Shown here one piece after another: positions 1-12,870 of a stretch of DNA of 64,000 nucleotides. The notes beneath the pieces are model-generated. The model was not told the DNA's origin. It did no database searches and saw only the letters and a list, made by a program, of their open reading frames with translations. The translations under genes were made by a program, and so were the position numbers. The stretch comes from Siphlonurus alternatus (lineage: Eukaryota > Arthropoda > Insecta > Ephemeroptera > Siphlonuridae): positions 19,255,480 through 19,319,479 of the forward strand of contig OX463780.1 of assembly GCA_949825025.1 (NCBI GenBank). The letters are read 5' to 3'. Position 1 is the first letter of the stretch. Every line of letters begins with the position of its first letter.

Positions 1-3000
1 GTACATTTACAGAATGATTTTAAAGGTGTTATAGAGACTTCCAAAATAAATTAACAAATTTGGCACTTCATATTCATTCATATACATCTTATAAATATTC
101 CTCTACATACACACGCACAATATAATTAAGTTAGAATTATTTCAACAGAGTTCTCACTATATATATTTAATATAAGTGACAAATGCAAGTATTTACTATG
201 CATTTGAGAATGAAATTTTGCTTATTTCAAGACCAGCTTTTACTCTTCATTCTATATATTATAAGCTCTTGATAATTCTTATTATAAAACTCTATAACTT
301 TCTACTGCCCCTCTGATTATATTTCTACAGAAGTACTATCCATTATTGATTGTGTGTTTTGGCAAATGAACTAGGAACCAAAATGTTAGCAATGTTTCGT
401 CTGGTTTTTACTCTAGCTTTCATTTTGTATCGATATAGTCGAGGCTTCAGTAAAAGTGTAACATATAATAGTAAGTTATAGCCTACATATTAACAATTCA
501 TCGCATGCATTGAGCACGTTCATGGATAGTATATTTATACATATTAACATAATGGATAAAGTTTCAAAAAGAGCATACGATTATTAGAAGAAACGTTACA
601 ATTTGTAAATAAAGTTGCATTTAGATCAATTTTTTATGCTTATAAAATTATAACCTCTACGTGTTTTTGTTTTTGTAAGCTATAATAATTATAATATCAT
701 TTCAATTTGTGTATATGTCATGTGGTTAGTTCAAGAAGATAGTAATATTATTTAATTGGTATACTGATGGATATGAGTCATACAAGATGCCCAATGAAAA
801 TAATAATATTGTAGGGAAGAAAATATAATTATATTAATTATGCATGAAGGTTAAATATATAATAATTAATTAGCATAAAACTTAACATATTGGACGTGAT
901 TTTTTTTTAAAAAATTGAATAAAATATCAATGTGTGCTAATATACAGGTAGCACAAGATGTTAAATACCCAAATTAAGATTTGTTAAAAGACAAACAGAG
1001 AACCTGTTTCTCATATATTTTTAAAAAAATGTTGAAATATAAATTTCAATTCTTATGACGCACACAAAACTTCATACTTCATACATAAGTATCAATAACT
1101 TTCAGGTAACTCCATCATGATCTGGTAAAATCCAGCGATGTTAGTTTTGACCTGGCGCCTCGAAGGGTCAAATAATTATAAGTGTGTCATGAATGTCTGC
1201 TCTAAACTGGACTGTAAGTCAGCAGCCTGAAAACACTCTAAGAGGAGGAAAAACGAAAGGCTCGGGGAACTCCAGAATTATAACGAAAGCTTTGCCAGCA
1301 TGCTTATATACAATTATGGCCACAGGCCATAGGGTAAGGTTGACTGCATGCATATTATACTATACATACACGGGAAAAAACAAATCTGAATTATTTCACG
1401 GTGATCAGAAATGTTGTCTTGAAAAATTATTTTGATGAAGATGATATGATGCTTTTTTGCTAGAGCAGAAAGAATTTGAATCATATTTCAAAACACGTTA
1501 CTTTGTTTACTATATTGAATGGGATTTGCTACGATGCAATAAATGAACTTGTTTTTAATTCAGTATTTTCCGTGTAGCTTTTATTTACAAGTTTTCCGCT
1601 ATTAAAACCTGTTTTGGGTGTTGAATAGAATTGTTTTGGTATCGATCAAAGTTATAAATGCTCGCCACACAAATGCAGGACTTTCCAAGGAAATTTTTTT
1701 AAAAATATTTTGTTATGCAGGTAAAATGCAGTTTAAAGTTTTTAAAGCAATATTCGTTAAAAAGGTGCTAATTAATGCATTACATTCATACATATACAAT
1801 TTAATTATAGAAGAATAATCAGTACTATATATTCAAATAAATATACATAATTAATGTACAGTATGTAAACTAATTAGGTAAATATTTAAAACTAGGACTG
1901 TTTTTATGGCATTATATGCTGATCGATAAATATAGCATCTCGCATCTCTATTAACTAAAATTGAAAAGGCAATAATTAATTTAGCTAATATTTGTTTCAA
2001 TTTATCAATAAGGTAAAATTGCATTGCACACTCATGAAATAATTAAACATATATGAGTTGATAACAACAACAAAAAAAAAAAAAAAAATAGAATGAGCAT
2101 TTCAATTCAACGTAATTGTAATTAATAAGTTAACACTAAAAATTTATTAGACTTTTTACATTTTTATTATTAATATAATTAAAAGCCTCAAAATTCCTTT
2201 TTCTGAAAAATCTAGCTACAACATACTTTTGTTTTTTGAACATAATAATACAATAAAATTGCATTTATTAACACAATTATATCGAAGCATGTGGCATGAA
2301 AAGAAGACAAACAAATTTGACTTTCAGAGCTAAAGCTGTAATATAAGATTTTAATTAAAATTTAATTTCAATGTTAAAACCGTCTATTATTACACATTGC
2401 TTGACTGTCTTAGAAGTGATTGTTTACGTCTGTTTTGCTTCCTTCAGAAAGTTTCTTTTGTTTTAATACTGCAACAATTGGTCGACCATGCTGCGAGAGG
2501 GTTAAATATTGTAGGCTAAAACTAAGGTAAAGAGCGAGTCATATCCATGTCCATTTTTGTGAATTTTTGCATTCAAATTGTTTACCATTCATATCTGAGA
2601 TATCATATATGTTCTATCTCATCTATTTAACTGTAATTTGTGGTTAATTAAGTTGTGTAAGTTGCTGTAATCTGTAATAAGGTATATAATATATATAATT
2701 ATATGTATAGAATCTCAAACAATAAAAAATCATTTTAAAATTAATATGATGATTTAAAAAAAATTTGATACAACATATTTACGGCTATTCAAAGAACTTT
2801 TAGCACGGATGTTAAAATTTTTAGTCTAGAAATGTTGACTATTAATTACTAAATTTCAAATCAGTACAATATACACTTTTATCTACACAATTTAATTTAA
2901 ATAGAAATTAAAAATACGGTTAAACAAAAATTCTACCTCTCCTCTCAAAATTTGAATATATTATCTTCATACAAACCAATTTCAAAAATAAAACGAAATA

Positions 3001-4957
3001 AAACAAAACAACTGTCACTAAATTCTACAAATTTATAAAATGATATTATACTTAATAAATAATATATGTAAACAATATAATAAGCTATTTAACTCTTTAA
3101 TTTAAGTGAAGGTAAAACAATTATACAACTCATCTGATGATCAATGTTTTACAAATCTTGCTCATGACTTCACGTAAGGAACGAGGAAACTTAATGAGGT
3201 GATTCTGAAGCCTCGTGCAGTTGCGTGACTCTCGACATTGTGTCGCACTGCAATCTGCCCCCAATTACAATAGAACGCTCCACAATAGACACGTAATGAG
3301 TATAGGTACATTTATTGTTATCTTGGTTGCAGAAATACCTGAGGAGGAAAAAACGTTTTAAAACTTTGCGGCTGGAGATTACGTAATCATAATTTGTCAT
3401 GTTGGTATGACATGCACTGACTGTAATAGTTTGAGTACAGTTCGTAGTTTAAAATTACTAACTCGTCTAACTCAACATTAAAATATATTTTCATATTTTG
3501 TTTATATATTGAGGTTGAAGTAGACAATTATTTAGTCTGCACACCGTTTATTAGGTGCATTGGTACTTGGTACACCTCTCAACAGCCTGTGACAACTGAT
3601 AGCTCTGCTCTCACTGATGTACATGATTATTCTTACATGATAGTCTTTTCGCTTCTTATAATATGGATTCTGCTCGTATTTTTAAACTATAATATATATC
3701 ACTAATTTTAACGAAGGCTGTATACAATAGACGCGGATAAATTTTAGTATGATTTTTCATCTAAATTCTTGACTTGTAATTCAAAATAATTATAAATTAA
3801 TAACGTATTTTACTCTGATATATTGCATTAAATTGGTAATTAAAACTAATTATGATTAGTAAATAAATCTAAGATAAATTTCGTATTAGAATAATTTTAA
3901 AATCTACATTTTAAGGACGATATAATTAAATACGGTCAACTCGTACTAATTTGATTTAAAAGTACTCCTTGAATCCGCTACTGCACAGCTTGATATTTTG
4001 ATTTAGTTTCTGCTTGAATCATTTACAAAAATCACAATGCAGAGTAAAGAAACATTGACAAGACAAAACGTGTTCCTTTGTCCTTCATGGTCTATGAAGA
4101 GCTTCTACATCGCCAACATTTCGCTACGATAATCTTAGTTACAAGCCGGCACGGAAATAAACAATAACAAAAAACAATAACATTCATGCCTTTGTAATAT
4201 TATTGGTATCATACAAAGTGCACGTGTTATTTATGGTGTGATTTTTATGTATGTGATCATGATTTTAACTGTATAGTTTTGCAAGTATATAAATGACATA
4301 ATAGATCTCTTCATGTTTAATTAAAAGAAAAAAAAAACAGGCATAATAAAATTATCATCAAGTAACGTATATAATTATATATAAATGAGACGTGCGTTAA
4401 AAAAATCGAATTAAGAGATTGCCAACTATTCATTCACATAAAAAAAATCTTTACAGTAACAAAAGTTATTACCTGTAATTAGTGTTATTACAATTTTTGA
4501 ATAACAACTGCAGTATAAATTTAAAAAAATTGCTAAAAGAAATACATGAAAAAAAAAAATATGGTTTTAAAATTTATAGCACTCTCATAAATTATTATGT
4601 TTTTTACTAAAAATGGGAATAATAAGATATTAAATTTTGATTACTTTATCTCTGTTTTTGACTCATTCTCGCGTTGTTTTATGGCAGTCTTATTGTTCTT
4701 GCCACTTTCAAGGAAAAAAAAAAAAAAAAAAGGAATGAATGAAAATGTTGAAATATTATGACAAATCATAAGAAAAAGTTTTTAACTTTAAGACTCAAAT
4801 CTTTTTGTCTACAAAATAAAATCCCATCCTTTTTCATGAAGGTCACGTAAAATAGAACATATGACGATGCACATTTTGGGTCACTAAAAAAGTTTTGAAA
4901 TGCGTATACTACTTCTTATTATATTATACCATATGCCATCAAAATGCATCTGTTATG
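1..4957. other. AT-rich non-coding DNA
   Basis: No convincing exon is seen in this stretch. Open frames are short, low in G+C and lack flanking splice signals or recognisable protein motifs. It holds homopolymer A/T runs (for example near 2070 and 4715) and ordinary AT-rich sequence. I find no RNA gene. Confidence 0.6.
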
Positions 4958-5410
4958 ATAATGGACAATTTGCATCAACTTTTTTTAGTAGCTCAATCGA
5001 AAGAGGAGGTCGAAAAATACACCTGTGAATTTTATGCGATTTTTGTTCGTACTGCATCATGGCTAAAAGAGAGGTCACGTGACCTGGAGCCGGCGCCCAT
5101 GTCGCCCGTGACGTCATTGAACTGTCTGGTCAAGCAAACGATTGTCTATATAACGCTTGTAAACAATAAATTAATTGTTGCTTGTTTCCATAGCAACGTG
5201 GTTGTTTGCAAGCGTTATAAAGTCGATCGTTTGTTTGACGGAACAGTTAAGTGACGTCACGGGCGACACGGGCGCCGGCTCCAGGTCACGTGACCTCTCT
5301 TTTAGCCATGATGCAGTACGAATAAAAATCGCATAAAATTCACAGGTGTATTTTTCGACCTCCTCTTTCGATTGAGCTACTAAAAAAAGTTGATGCAAAT
5401 TGTCCATTAT
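4958..5410. mobile_element. Long-hairpin MITE (ATGGACAA family, copy 1)
   Basis: A nearly perfect inverted repeat spans the whole interval. The left end starts ATAATGGACAATTTGCATCA and the right end is its reverse complement. The arms pair over about 200 bp each, with almost no loop near 5180. A TA on each side fits a TA target duplication if the ends are taken as ATGGACAA. Each arm carries a CACGTG-containing tract and a TGACGTCA palindrome (5109-5116 and 5252-5259). The open frames inside are by-products of the hairpin. It codes for no transposase, so it would depend on an enzyme supplied elsewhere. Confidence 0.8.
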
Positions 5411-6952
5411 GCATTGAAAAAGCAGTGTTGCGATATTAAATCAACACTTTAATTAAAATACTGTGAAAAAAATTAAGGAAACAATTTTAATATAATACGT
5501 CCTCTAATTTTAATATAGACTGCACAAAATATTGAATATTGGATATATAACTATATATTTATGATTTAGTTTTTTTTTTTTTTTAAGTTGTAAATTATAA
5601 GAATTCAATCAATATATATCGATGTCACAATGTCGATGTCTAATACATAAACATGTTAATTCATGAGATTTATTAACAAACTGAGTAGGGATCGAGAATT
5701 AACACATAAAAATTAAAAAAAAAAAAAAAAACATACACAAAGAAAACACAAAGAACAATTTTTTTTATCTATATATATTACATCAAATATAAACATTATC
5801 CAACATCATGTTAAAATTATTCCGAACATAAAAAGTATATTATTAAGTCAGTGCATGATTTTGGTGCTCTCCTAGCCAAGGAAAGAACCTTACCTTGGCA
5901 GCCTGTCTTACATCCGCTACCGCGAGCCAGTCTATGCGGTAACTTGGTGAATCGATTCCGATCACACAGTGTCCCATTGTTATCGGACGTTGTGTGACAT
6001 TGGGCCCTCAACCCGTACACTCACCTGTCATTAACATGACGCCGGTGCATAATGTGCATTATAATATTAATAATAACTTTAGTTTATTATAAACTCTCTG
6101 CTTTAGTGCATACGCAATAAAGTAATGAGGGTCACTTATCCATGTTTAAATTATAGCTGCAATGTCAAATACATAATATATAATATATTGTGCGCCTATG
6201 TGTTGAATGTATTAATAATTAAATATATAAGCGACACAACTAATTATAATTCTCTCATTGTCGGTATACTAACTTAAAGCTTTTTTGTACCTTTATATAG
6301 TTAAAAATAAGGTTAAAATCTATTAACGTGCTGCGCAAAAGAATAATTAGAATACTATTCCAATATTAATTATCTCGAATGGAAAAATTATATAACAGCA
6401 ATTTTTATTTTATTGTCTGAATATTTTACACATGTATATTTTTTGCTCTGTCGTGTAATTTTCACCTCTTGAAATAATTAATAGCTTATTAATAATAAAA
6501 AAAAATCCCTGCTTACATAATTAATTTATATAAAATATGTTTAAAATAATACTATGTGATCGATGCAAAGTCACTGAAAAAATAGTTGCATCTTTTACTA
6601 TTTTCAGGTAATGCATTGTAGATCCATGACGTTTAAATGACAAATTATTCCAATTAACACTGCGATTAGTCAACATTTTATTAATGCTTCTTTTTTTTTC
6701 CCCATCGAAATTAAAAAAAAAAAAAAAAAAAGCTGTGAAGACTTTTTGATCGACCCTCGATCCTATATATTGCCTTTTTTTCGGTTAATTAGACTTCTAC
6801 CTATGATCGACAATATACAAACATAAAATTTATATTTTAACTTCAAACAGTTCATTATACAGTATTATATATCCTTCGATTTTTCGTATTTGATTTATAT
6901 ATTTTTATTATATAATCTGTATTTGAATTAATACTCATACACATTTCAGTTC
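5411..6952. other. AT-rich non-coding DNA with a small G+C island
   Basis: Mostly AT-rich sequence with poly-A/T runs. A G+C-richer island at about 5860-6030 has open frames on both strands, but no splice sites or motifs I can recognise. It may be an old repeat copy. Confidence 0.45.
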
Positions 6953-6960
6953 TATGCTTA

Positions 6961-7110
6961 CAGGCGCGGATCCAGGGTGCTCCTCCCCCCACCCCCGAAA
7001 TTTTGGATTTAACATAGGCAATATAGGCATTTCCCCCACTCCATTTTTTTAACATTGGCCTTATGGAGGCAGCCCCCCCCCCCCTCCCGATTTTTTTTTA
7101 TTCGCGCCTG
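6961..7110. mobile_element. hAT-type MITE with 8-bp target duplication
   Basis: The ends form a terminal inverted repeat, CAGGCGCG at the left and CGCGCCTG at the right. The element is flanked by TATGCTTA (6953-6960) and TATGCCTA (7111-7118), an 8-bp direct repeat with one difference. An 8-bp duplication and ends beginning CAG are typical of the hAT superfamily. The interior is C-rich and has no transposase coding. Confidence 0.65.
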
Positions 7111-7118
7111 TATGCCTA

Positions 7119-9023
7119 CGCCATTGGTAAAATATGCTGGAGTAGGCTAACGTTGTAAAAATGTTTGTTTATGTATAATTATAATATTATATTGAACGAG
7201 ATTGTCATTATGCAAAACTAGCTTTACACATTATTTAATATATAAGAACAAAATGTGGATTTACACACGCATTTAATTAAAAACACCTCACTGGTAGACT
7301 GAATTGACGTCATCATGAGCTCTGTGATTGAATTGTTTTTCTGTTCTGAATAATGAATCAGCAGCGTGTTTGCTACCACATTGCCTCAGCTTTATGGCAA
7401 GTGCAAATATAACGCGAGCTCAGTATGACATCTCTAACACTCGTTTTGCGGCAGAAACCAAGAGAAATGACCCTAAAACGTTCATGGCGACATGCACGTA
7501 TGTACCATTTGTTTGCGCTGCATGCAAGTGATATACAGCAGCTGAGTAAATAAGCTACGTTTATACTACTTCAGAGTAATTAAGTTATAGGATCGAAAAT
7601 TCTCTAATCGTAAATTTTTATCACATGTCCTTTATAAGGAAAAAAAAAAAATTTTGGATTAAATAAACAATATATTGCTGTAATTAATTTAACTAATAAT
7701 CAGCAAATCCACTATTTTTTTAAAATTTATAACACCTAATAATTTTATAATTGATCGAGGCTTATTGATCCAGATGTACTGAGCTGTAACATAGAGCTTA
7801 GTAATTACACAAGATAAGGTTAATCTTAATTGTTATAATTTGTTTTTATGTTTTAACTATCGAGCTCAAATTGTAACATATTTGAAAGATTAATACAATT
7901 CACAAACAGTCAATTTCAAAAACTCCCAATACTGAATATATAGCCATAGAGCACGAGATGAATCATAACAATTTAAAATAATTAATGGAGTCACGGTCAT
8001 CACTTCAGTATTAATTTGAACTCGTTATACTGTATGTCACGTTTATAATATAATTAAGTCATGTAATGTAATTATTCAGTCATCTTTTTCATTTTATTTT
8101 AAAAAGGTGTATTTAATTAAATTATGTCCAAAATAAAATGAAAAACATTTTAAATGTTACTAAATATAAGTCATTTTTAAAAAATGCAATATTATAAATA
8201 TAATTATAAAAAAATAAAATAAAAAACTATTAAATGTTAAGAGTAAAATAAAAATGCTGCAAATGTGCAGATGGACATAATTAAACTTATTAAACTCGTG
8301 TAGGGCATTTTTATTTATTTTTTTTAAAGTTGTAAGGTATTTTAGAATGTTATACCTATTTATAATTGTTTAAATTTGAGTTCTTTTCAAAACTGAAATT
8401 GTATTGACCTCTCCTATTTTACTTTCATTTTTACCTTAATACATCAACTCTCGGAACATGCATTGTTAGCTAGCTGTGTTAGTACTAATACTTAGTATCT
8501 AAAATATCTAAATTTGTGTATTAAATAATGTAACCCCGATGGGCAAATAAATAAATAAAAACTAATGGAAACATTCTTATTAGATCAAAATGAAATTATT
8601 TCTATTAAAAAAAAATCTGTTATAAAAAAATAAAAAAAAAAGTAAAAGCAACCAGGCAAGATCCCTGGTGCAAATAGTGTGGATCAGTATGTAATAGTTA
8701 GGGCCTACTAGAAGTCAAATTTGTTGTAAATCATGATAATCCAAATTTGAATTTTGATTTTGAAACATCAGATCACTATTTTTTACCTTTCACCTTTCAA
8801 TTTTAAGAGTCGCTGTTGGCATTGCAGTCCTTTATTTTATTTGGCAACTAATGTATTTAAAAATAGTGGTTGATAAAATATTGTACTGCTGTAAAGAACA
8901 CAACAAATTAAGCAAGCATGTTTACTTATTGTTTATGTTGTGTGAAAATAACACAATTGCTTTGATTGGTTTGACCAATGGCAACTATTGTCTTTACATT
9001 GGTTTCAATGCTTTTCTTTGGTG
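7119..9023. other. AT-rich non-coding DNA
   Basis: No gene or structured repeat is supported here. The short open frame near 7328-7531 has no recognisable motif or splice context. Confidence 0.55.
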
Positions 9024-9027
9024 TTAA

Positions 9028-9365
9028 AGGCATACAGGCCTCAAAATACAAATTAGACAGTCACCAAGTGGGTTTAGAGTATATAATCAACATTCGCATC
9101 ATTTTTTTCCACGCGTGATGCATCCGTGCGAAGTCGCAGTTCAAAGTAAGAAATTTAGTCCTTGATGACGTCACGAAGTCCTTGATGACGTCACAACTCA
9201 ATGCTAATCGGTGCCAGCTGTGAGTTGTGACGTCAGCAAGGACTTTCTTTACAGCGCGACTTCGCACAGACGCACCCCGCGCAGGTAAAAATAATACGAA
9301 TGTTAATTATAAACTTGAGCAACACTTAATGTCTGTCTAATTTGTAATTTGAGGCCTGTATACCT
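9028..9365. mobile_element. TTAA-flanked hairpin MITE (AGGYATACAGGCCTC type)
   Basis: TTAA lies at both ends (9024-9027 and 9366-9369). The inverted repeats begin AGGCATACAGGCCTCAAA on the left and AGGTATACAGGCCTCAAA on the right, read inwards. A TTAA target duplication is the hallmark of the piggyBac superfamily. The interior holds three TGACGTCA palindromes (9166, 9186 and 9228) and no transposase. Confidence 0.75.
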
Positions 9366-9607
9366 TTAATACAGTAATTTAAAATAAACTACTGTAGCCC
9401 AAATACTGTTTTTTTTTTTTTTTCCATAAATTATAAATTATTCAGTACCGTATGATAGCTTGCTGAAATTTGAAAAGAAATTCAAGAAATTCAAGAAAAG
9501 AAATCACTGTGTATTATGTTCTTTTGCTCAATAAACATTTATATTATTATTATTATTAATTCAACATCTATTCAGTCCATTTTTGGATACTTTACATTTA
9601 TGCTTAA

Positions 9608-9991
9608 GGGTAAGATAGCACGAACAATCGATTGCTGAAGTCCCATTTGATTAACATGTAAACCTTAGCAACCTCATAATGATTCTGAATTTTTTCTGAG
9701 AGACAGTTCTTGACACCAAAAAAATATGGAAAAAATTTCAAAACAATCGGACGTTCCAATTTTTTAAAATTAATTTCTTAGTTAAGGTCTCCATGGGAAA
9801 GCCCTAAACTGAAAATTTAAAAAATTCATTTAAAACAATTGGATCGTCCGATTGTTTTGAAATTTTTTCCATATTTTTTTGGTGCTAAGAACTGTCTCTA
9901 AAAAAAAAATCAGAATTATTATGAGGTTGCTAAGGTTTACATGTTAATCAAATGGGACTATCAACAATCGATTGTTCGTGTTATCTTACCC
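9608..9991. mobile_element. TTAA-flanked hairpin MITE (GGGTAAGATAGCACG type)
   Basis: TTAA duplications lie at 9604-9607 and 9992-9995. The inverted ends start GGGTAAGATAGCACGAACAA, and the arms pair over about 170 bp. The element ends about 45 bp from the poly(A) signal of the neighbouring minus-strand CCDC137 gene, so it sits at or just past that gene's 3' end. Confidence 0.8.
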
Positions 9992-10038
9992 TTAACAGCT
10001 AAGAAAGACAACACAAATAATACAATTAAAAATATTAT

Positions 10039-10044
10039 TTTATT
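10039..10044 (-). terminator. CCDC137: Poly(A) signal of CCDC137
   Basis: AATAAA on the minus strand, 8 bp after the stop codon. It is the first such hexamer in the transcript direction, which implies a very short 3' UTR. Confidence 0.6.
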
Positions 10045-10051
10045 ACTTAAG

Positions 10052-10321
10052 TTACATGGTGTCTGCACTTCCTTGCTTCCACGTCTTGCCTCCCCTTGCT
10101 ATGTTTGCGGCCTTTGCTTGCTTGGCTTTGAGGGTCCGGTAAGCCTGCACAACCTCCACTCGCTGAGCTTCTTTCCTCCGCTTCTCCGCAGCTGGCACCA
10201 GCTCCTTCTTCTTCTTCTTGGTTTTGGTGTGGCCCTTGGGCTTGTCAAACAACGAGGGACGCTGCACGGTTTTGGTCTCGGTGGGAAGTAAACCCTTGAG
10301 GAGAAGGTCTCTACGTCCAGG
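10052..10321 (-). CDS. CCDC137: CCDC137 exon 4 (C-terminus)
   Basis: The acceptor ends TATTTGCAG. It encodes 89 residues and a TAA stop at 10052-10054. It includes a basic KTKKKKKEL stretch and the VVQAYRTLKAKQAKA helix typical of the family's C-terminus. Confidence 0.85.
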   Translation of the reverse strand, partial: PGRRDLLLKGLLPTETKTVQRPSLFDKPKGHTKTKKKKKELVPAAEKRRKEAQRVEVVQAYRTLKAKQAKAANIARGGKTWKQGSADTM

Positions 10322-12510
10322 CTGCAAATAGAAAATATAATATTTTAGTACCAAGATTTTGGAGTGTAAGAAATACTATTAGTCATATTTTAATAATAGG
10401 GACAAATTTTAAGTTGATAAATTACTTTTGAATTACTGGAAAATTAAACATTGATTAAATTAAACTTACATACATTGTACCTACAATTATTTTCTAAAAT
10501 TTGTTGTTTAATTTTTAGGGTACTGTATATAATATATGAATATGTTATGACACAATTTACGCAGTAAGATTTCTTAAAATAAACAAAAATTAGTACTGCA
10601 GCAATAAAATAAAAAGAGAGTTATGTATTTGTCCACGAAAGATATGGGACACCAAGGTTTCAAATATTTAGTTTGTTCACAAAATTTCATATACTGTAGA
10701 TTAGATCTAGTCAACTGTAAAATTCATTTTGAAAAATTTACTGTCCTGTTTTTTAATTAGTACAATTCAAAACTTTAAATAAAGTGTTAAAACTTTAAAT
10801 ATTGCATCATGTGTTCTTGTTTTTCAAGGCTAGTAGTTAGTAGGAGATTGATCTTACACAGTACAGAAATAAAATTGAATGAAATTAAAAGAGAAGAAAA
10901 ATAATTTTAGGGGGAAATCATAAAACAATAAGACTGAATTCAAGACTGAATATTTTAAGTCTTGATTTTAGGCTTACTTTTTTTTTATCAGTAGGTACAC
11001 ACAATTTTCTATTCTTAAAATATTGAGTCCTAAATCCAGTCCAGTCTTCTAGCTTTGCAAATGTCCTCTATAAAGCAATAATAATCCTCTACAAATATTA
11101 TATGTAGTGGAATCCTGACTGTGAGGAACAACAACAACATTTCCAGTTTTAGCCAGTTGAAGAATGTTACAAAATACTAAACAGGATTTTGATATCATGG
11201 TAGAAAATTCTTTGTAATCCTTCACAGCTATTTCAGTGTGCTTGGTGGAGGGAGTTGAAATAACACCATAAGAATTTCCGTAGCTAATGCAAAACATTAG
11301 GCTATTTGAGTCCCAGCATTCACATGCAGAGATAATTATTATACTGGAACTGTGGAAGCCTTGAAGAATTTGTTGTTGACATCACACTCACCCTGCCCTC
11401 ATCTATCCTGCTTGACTTCCTAGGTAGCACCGTGAGCTGCGGAGGTTCGTGGACCGTCTCTCCAAACTTCACTTCATCCTTGAACCGTGCAAACCCGTCA
11501 ACGTTCCTCTCCAGCTTGGCCTTGAGCTTGTCCGCCTTCTTCTCCTTTCTCTTTTCCCGCTTGCTCGAAGACCTTGACTTCTCCCGCTGCTTGCCGTGGG
11601 GCTTGAGGTCCCTCAAAAAGGCCACGTCGTCCTTGGACACCTTGGTGATCTTCTCCACCTCCCCAGTGTCCACGTTTCTTTTTACATTCACGTTAAACTT
11701 GTCCTCAAAGTTGCACTCATTGATCACTTCCTGTCAACAAATATGAGAAAACATTGTACTTTACTCTAATACTAACCATCACATTTATTGTTGTTTGCCT
11801 TTAGTCGTTGGTAAATAGATAGTTTGTATTGAACCTCCATTGATAGAACATAACCTTTGCTGTGAGTTTACCTGGCACTTCATCTGGATGCGATGGACAA
11901 ACTGGTGCCCCTGCTCTCCTGGCAACTGCTTGAATACTGGCACAGGCTTCTCCGGTCGTCTCATGCCATGCAGAATCACTTCCTTTTCTCTGAACTTTGT
12001 GGTGTCAATCAGTTCCTTATCCTTGTGAGTTTTGGCTGGTCGTTTCTTCTTTTTACCCTCCTTGGTTCGCTCTATTAGTTGCTGAAGCTCCAGAAATCTC
12101 CTGGGGATTGCCTGGTCATCTGGGTGAGTGGGCGGATGATTTATTTTGTTTTTTAGACTGTAAAGGTGAAGAATAAATATTAGTGGATACTATTTTAAAA
12201 GCATTACTTCTACATAAATAGTTATGCATATTTTAAAAATAAAAGTTCAAGTAAATTAAAATTATCAAAGCCCTCTTCCCGAGCGACCCGGATGGCCATC
12301 AAGTGTGCTGCATATCATATAATATGCATGCAAGAGCAAGACGCAAGACGGTCTGCAAGACCTATGCATATGCATCATACTGTATGCAGCAGTGTACAGT
12401 ATCTGTGAGAGTATGCATATTAGCTCAATTTACCTTGCAAATCGAAGTGCATTTTGCTTCTCTGGATCTTTAACACCCTTGTGTTTTCTAGCTGGAATTT
12501 TTCGACCCAT
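10052..12510 (-). CDS. CCDC137: Coiled-coil domain-containing protein 137 (CCDC137/RaRF family), complete gene, 4 exons
   Basis: Coding exons in transcript order are 12510-12434, 12157-11872, 11730-11392 and 10321-10052, giving 323 codons plus a stop. All junctions are GT-AG and the phases fit. The start MGRKIPARKHKGVKDP is a basic N-terminus. Exon 2 has the DDQAIPRRFLELQQLIE segment and a FVHRIQMKCQ motif. Exon 3 is rich in Lys/Arg/Glu and reads KFGETVHEPPQLTVLPRK. Exon 4 ends with VVQAYRTLKAKQ. This order and these motifs match my recollection of vertebrate CCDC137, a lysine-rich nucleolar protein of about the same length that has been reported to bind and sequester retinoic acid receptor. 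Its exact role in an invertebrate is unknown; a function in ribosome production is inferred. The gene is head-to-head with RSL1D1, and a foldback element lies between them. No frameshift or missing exon is seen. Confidence 0.85.
10322..11391 (-). other. CCDC137 intron 3
   Basis: A 1.07 kb intron of AT-rich sequence. I see no conserved element, RNA gene or transposon in it. The short open frame at 11049-11297 has no support. Confidence 0.6.
11392..11730 (-). CDS. CCDC137: CCDC137 exon 3
   Basis: 113 codons in phase 0 at both ends. The acceptor is TTGACAG and the donor GTGAGTGT. It is highly charged (KREKRKEKKADKLKAKLER), consistent with a coiled coil and nucleolar localisation. It then carries the family motif FGETVHEPPQLTVLPRK. 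Confidence 0.85.
11872..12157 (-). CDS. CCDC137: CCDC137 exon 2
   Basis: The acceptor ends TTTACAG and the donor is GTAAACTC. It encodes the conserved N-terminal part with DDQAIPRRFLELQQLIE, a poly-lysine stretch and, at its end, FVHRIQMKCQ. Exon 1 phase 2 joins correctly to give Ser. Confidence 0.82.
12434..12510 (-). CDS. CCDC137: CCDC137 exon 1
   Basis: Starts at the ATG at 12510 and encodes MGRKIPARKHKGVKDPEKQN and a few more residues. It ends in phase 2 before a GTAAATTG donor. The upstream in-frame sequence has stops, so this start is the only good choice. Confidence 0.8.
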
Positions 12511-12564
12511 ATTTTTTAGATTACCAAAAAAAATTTGAAGTTTTTGGCCTCAACATCCAACGCA

Positions 12565-12570
12565 CACGTG
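12565..12570. promoter_or_regulatory. CACGTG E-box upstream of CCDC137
   Basis: A perfect CACGTG palindrome begins 55 bp upstream of the CCDC137 ATG, between the gene and the end of the foldback element. Myc/Max dimers bind this motif at ribosome-biogenesis genes in animals. That this site is used is inferred from its position and from the matching site at RSL1D1. Confidence 0.4.
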
Positions 12571-12592
12571 TTTTTTGACCCAGCTGAAGTTA

Positions 12593-12870
12593 CCTCCAAA
12601 TCACCTCCACGCCAGCTCCAAGGAATTGTGACGTCACGGAAAAGTACAACCCTCGCACACTGATCTTGTTTGTATTTTAAAACGTTTTTTCTCGGGTTAT
12701 ATGGATTATAAACGACCTGTAGACTGAATATAAATAGTATTTATAACATTTAATTGTCATTTATAAAAATTCTATGATTTTTTATTAAGAAATTAGCTAA
12801 ACTAAAAAATTAAAGGCGGCAAAATTTTAAATGCCATGTCGGAGCTTTTATTAATTAAATTTTAAAAATT
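12593..12870 (+). repeat. Left outer inverted repeat of foldback element
   Basis: Reverse complement of 20028-20330, with scattered differences and an indel near the inner end, where the right copy has about 20 extra bp. It carries a TGACGTCA palindrome at 12629-12636, about 120 bp upstream of the CCDC137 start codon. Confidence 0.8.

Noticed and set aside
4895..5407. Two opposed frames with near-identical peptides (MDNLHQLFLVAQSKEEV...)
   Set aside because: They are the two arms of the hairpin at 4958-5410 read on opposite strands. There are no gene signals.
9941..10291. Plus-strand frame of 116 codons, and a similar one at 11432-11746
   Set aside because: Antisense shadows of CCDC137 exons 4 and 3, with the first also crossing a MITE end.
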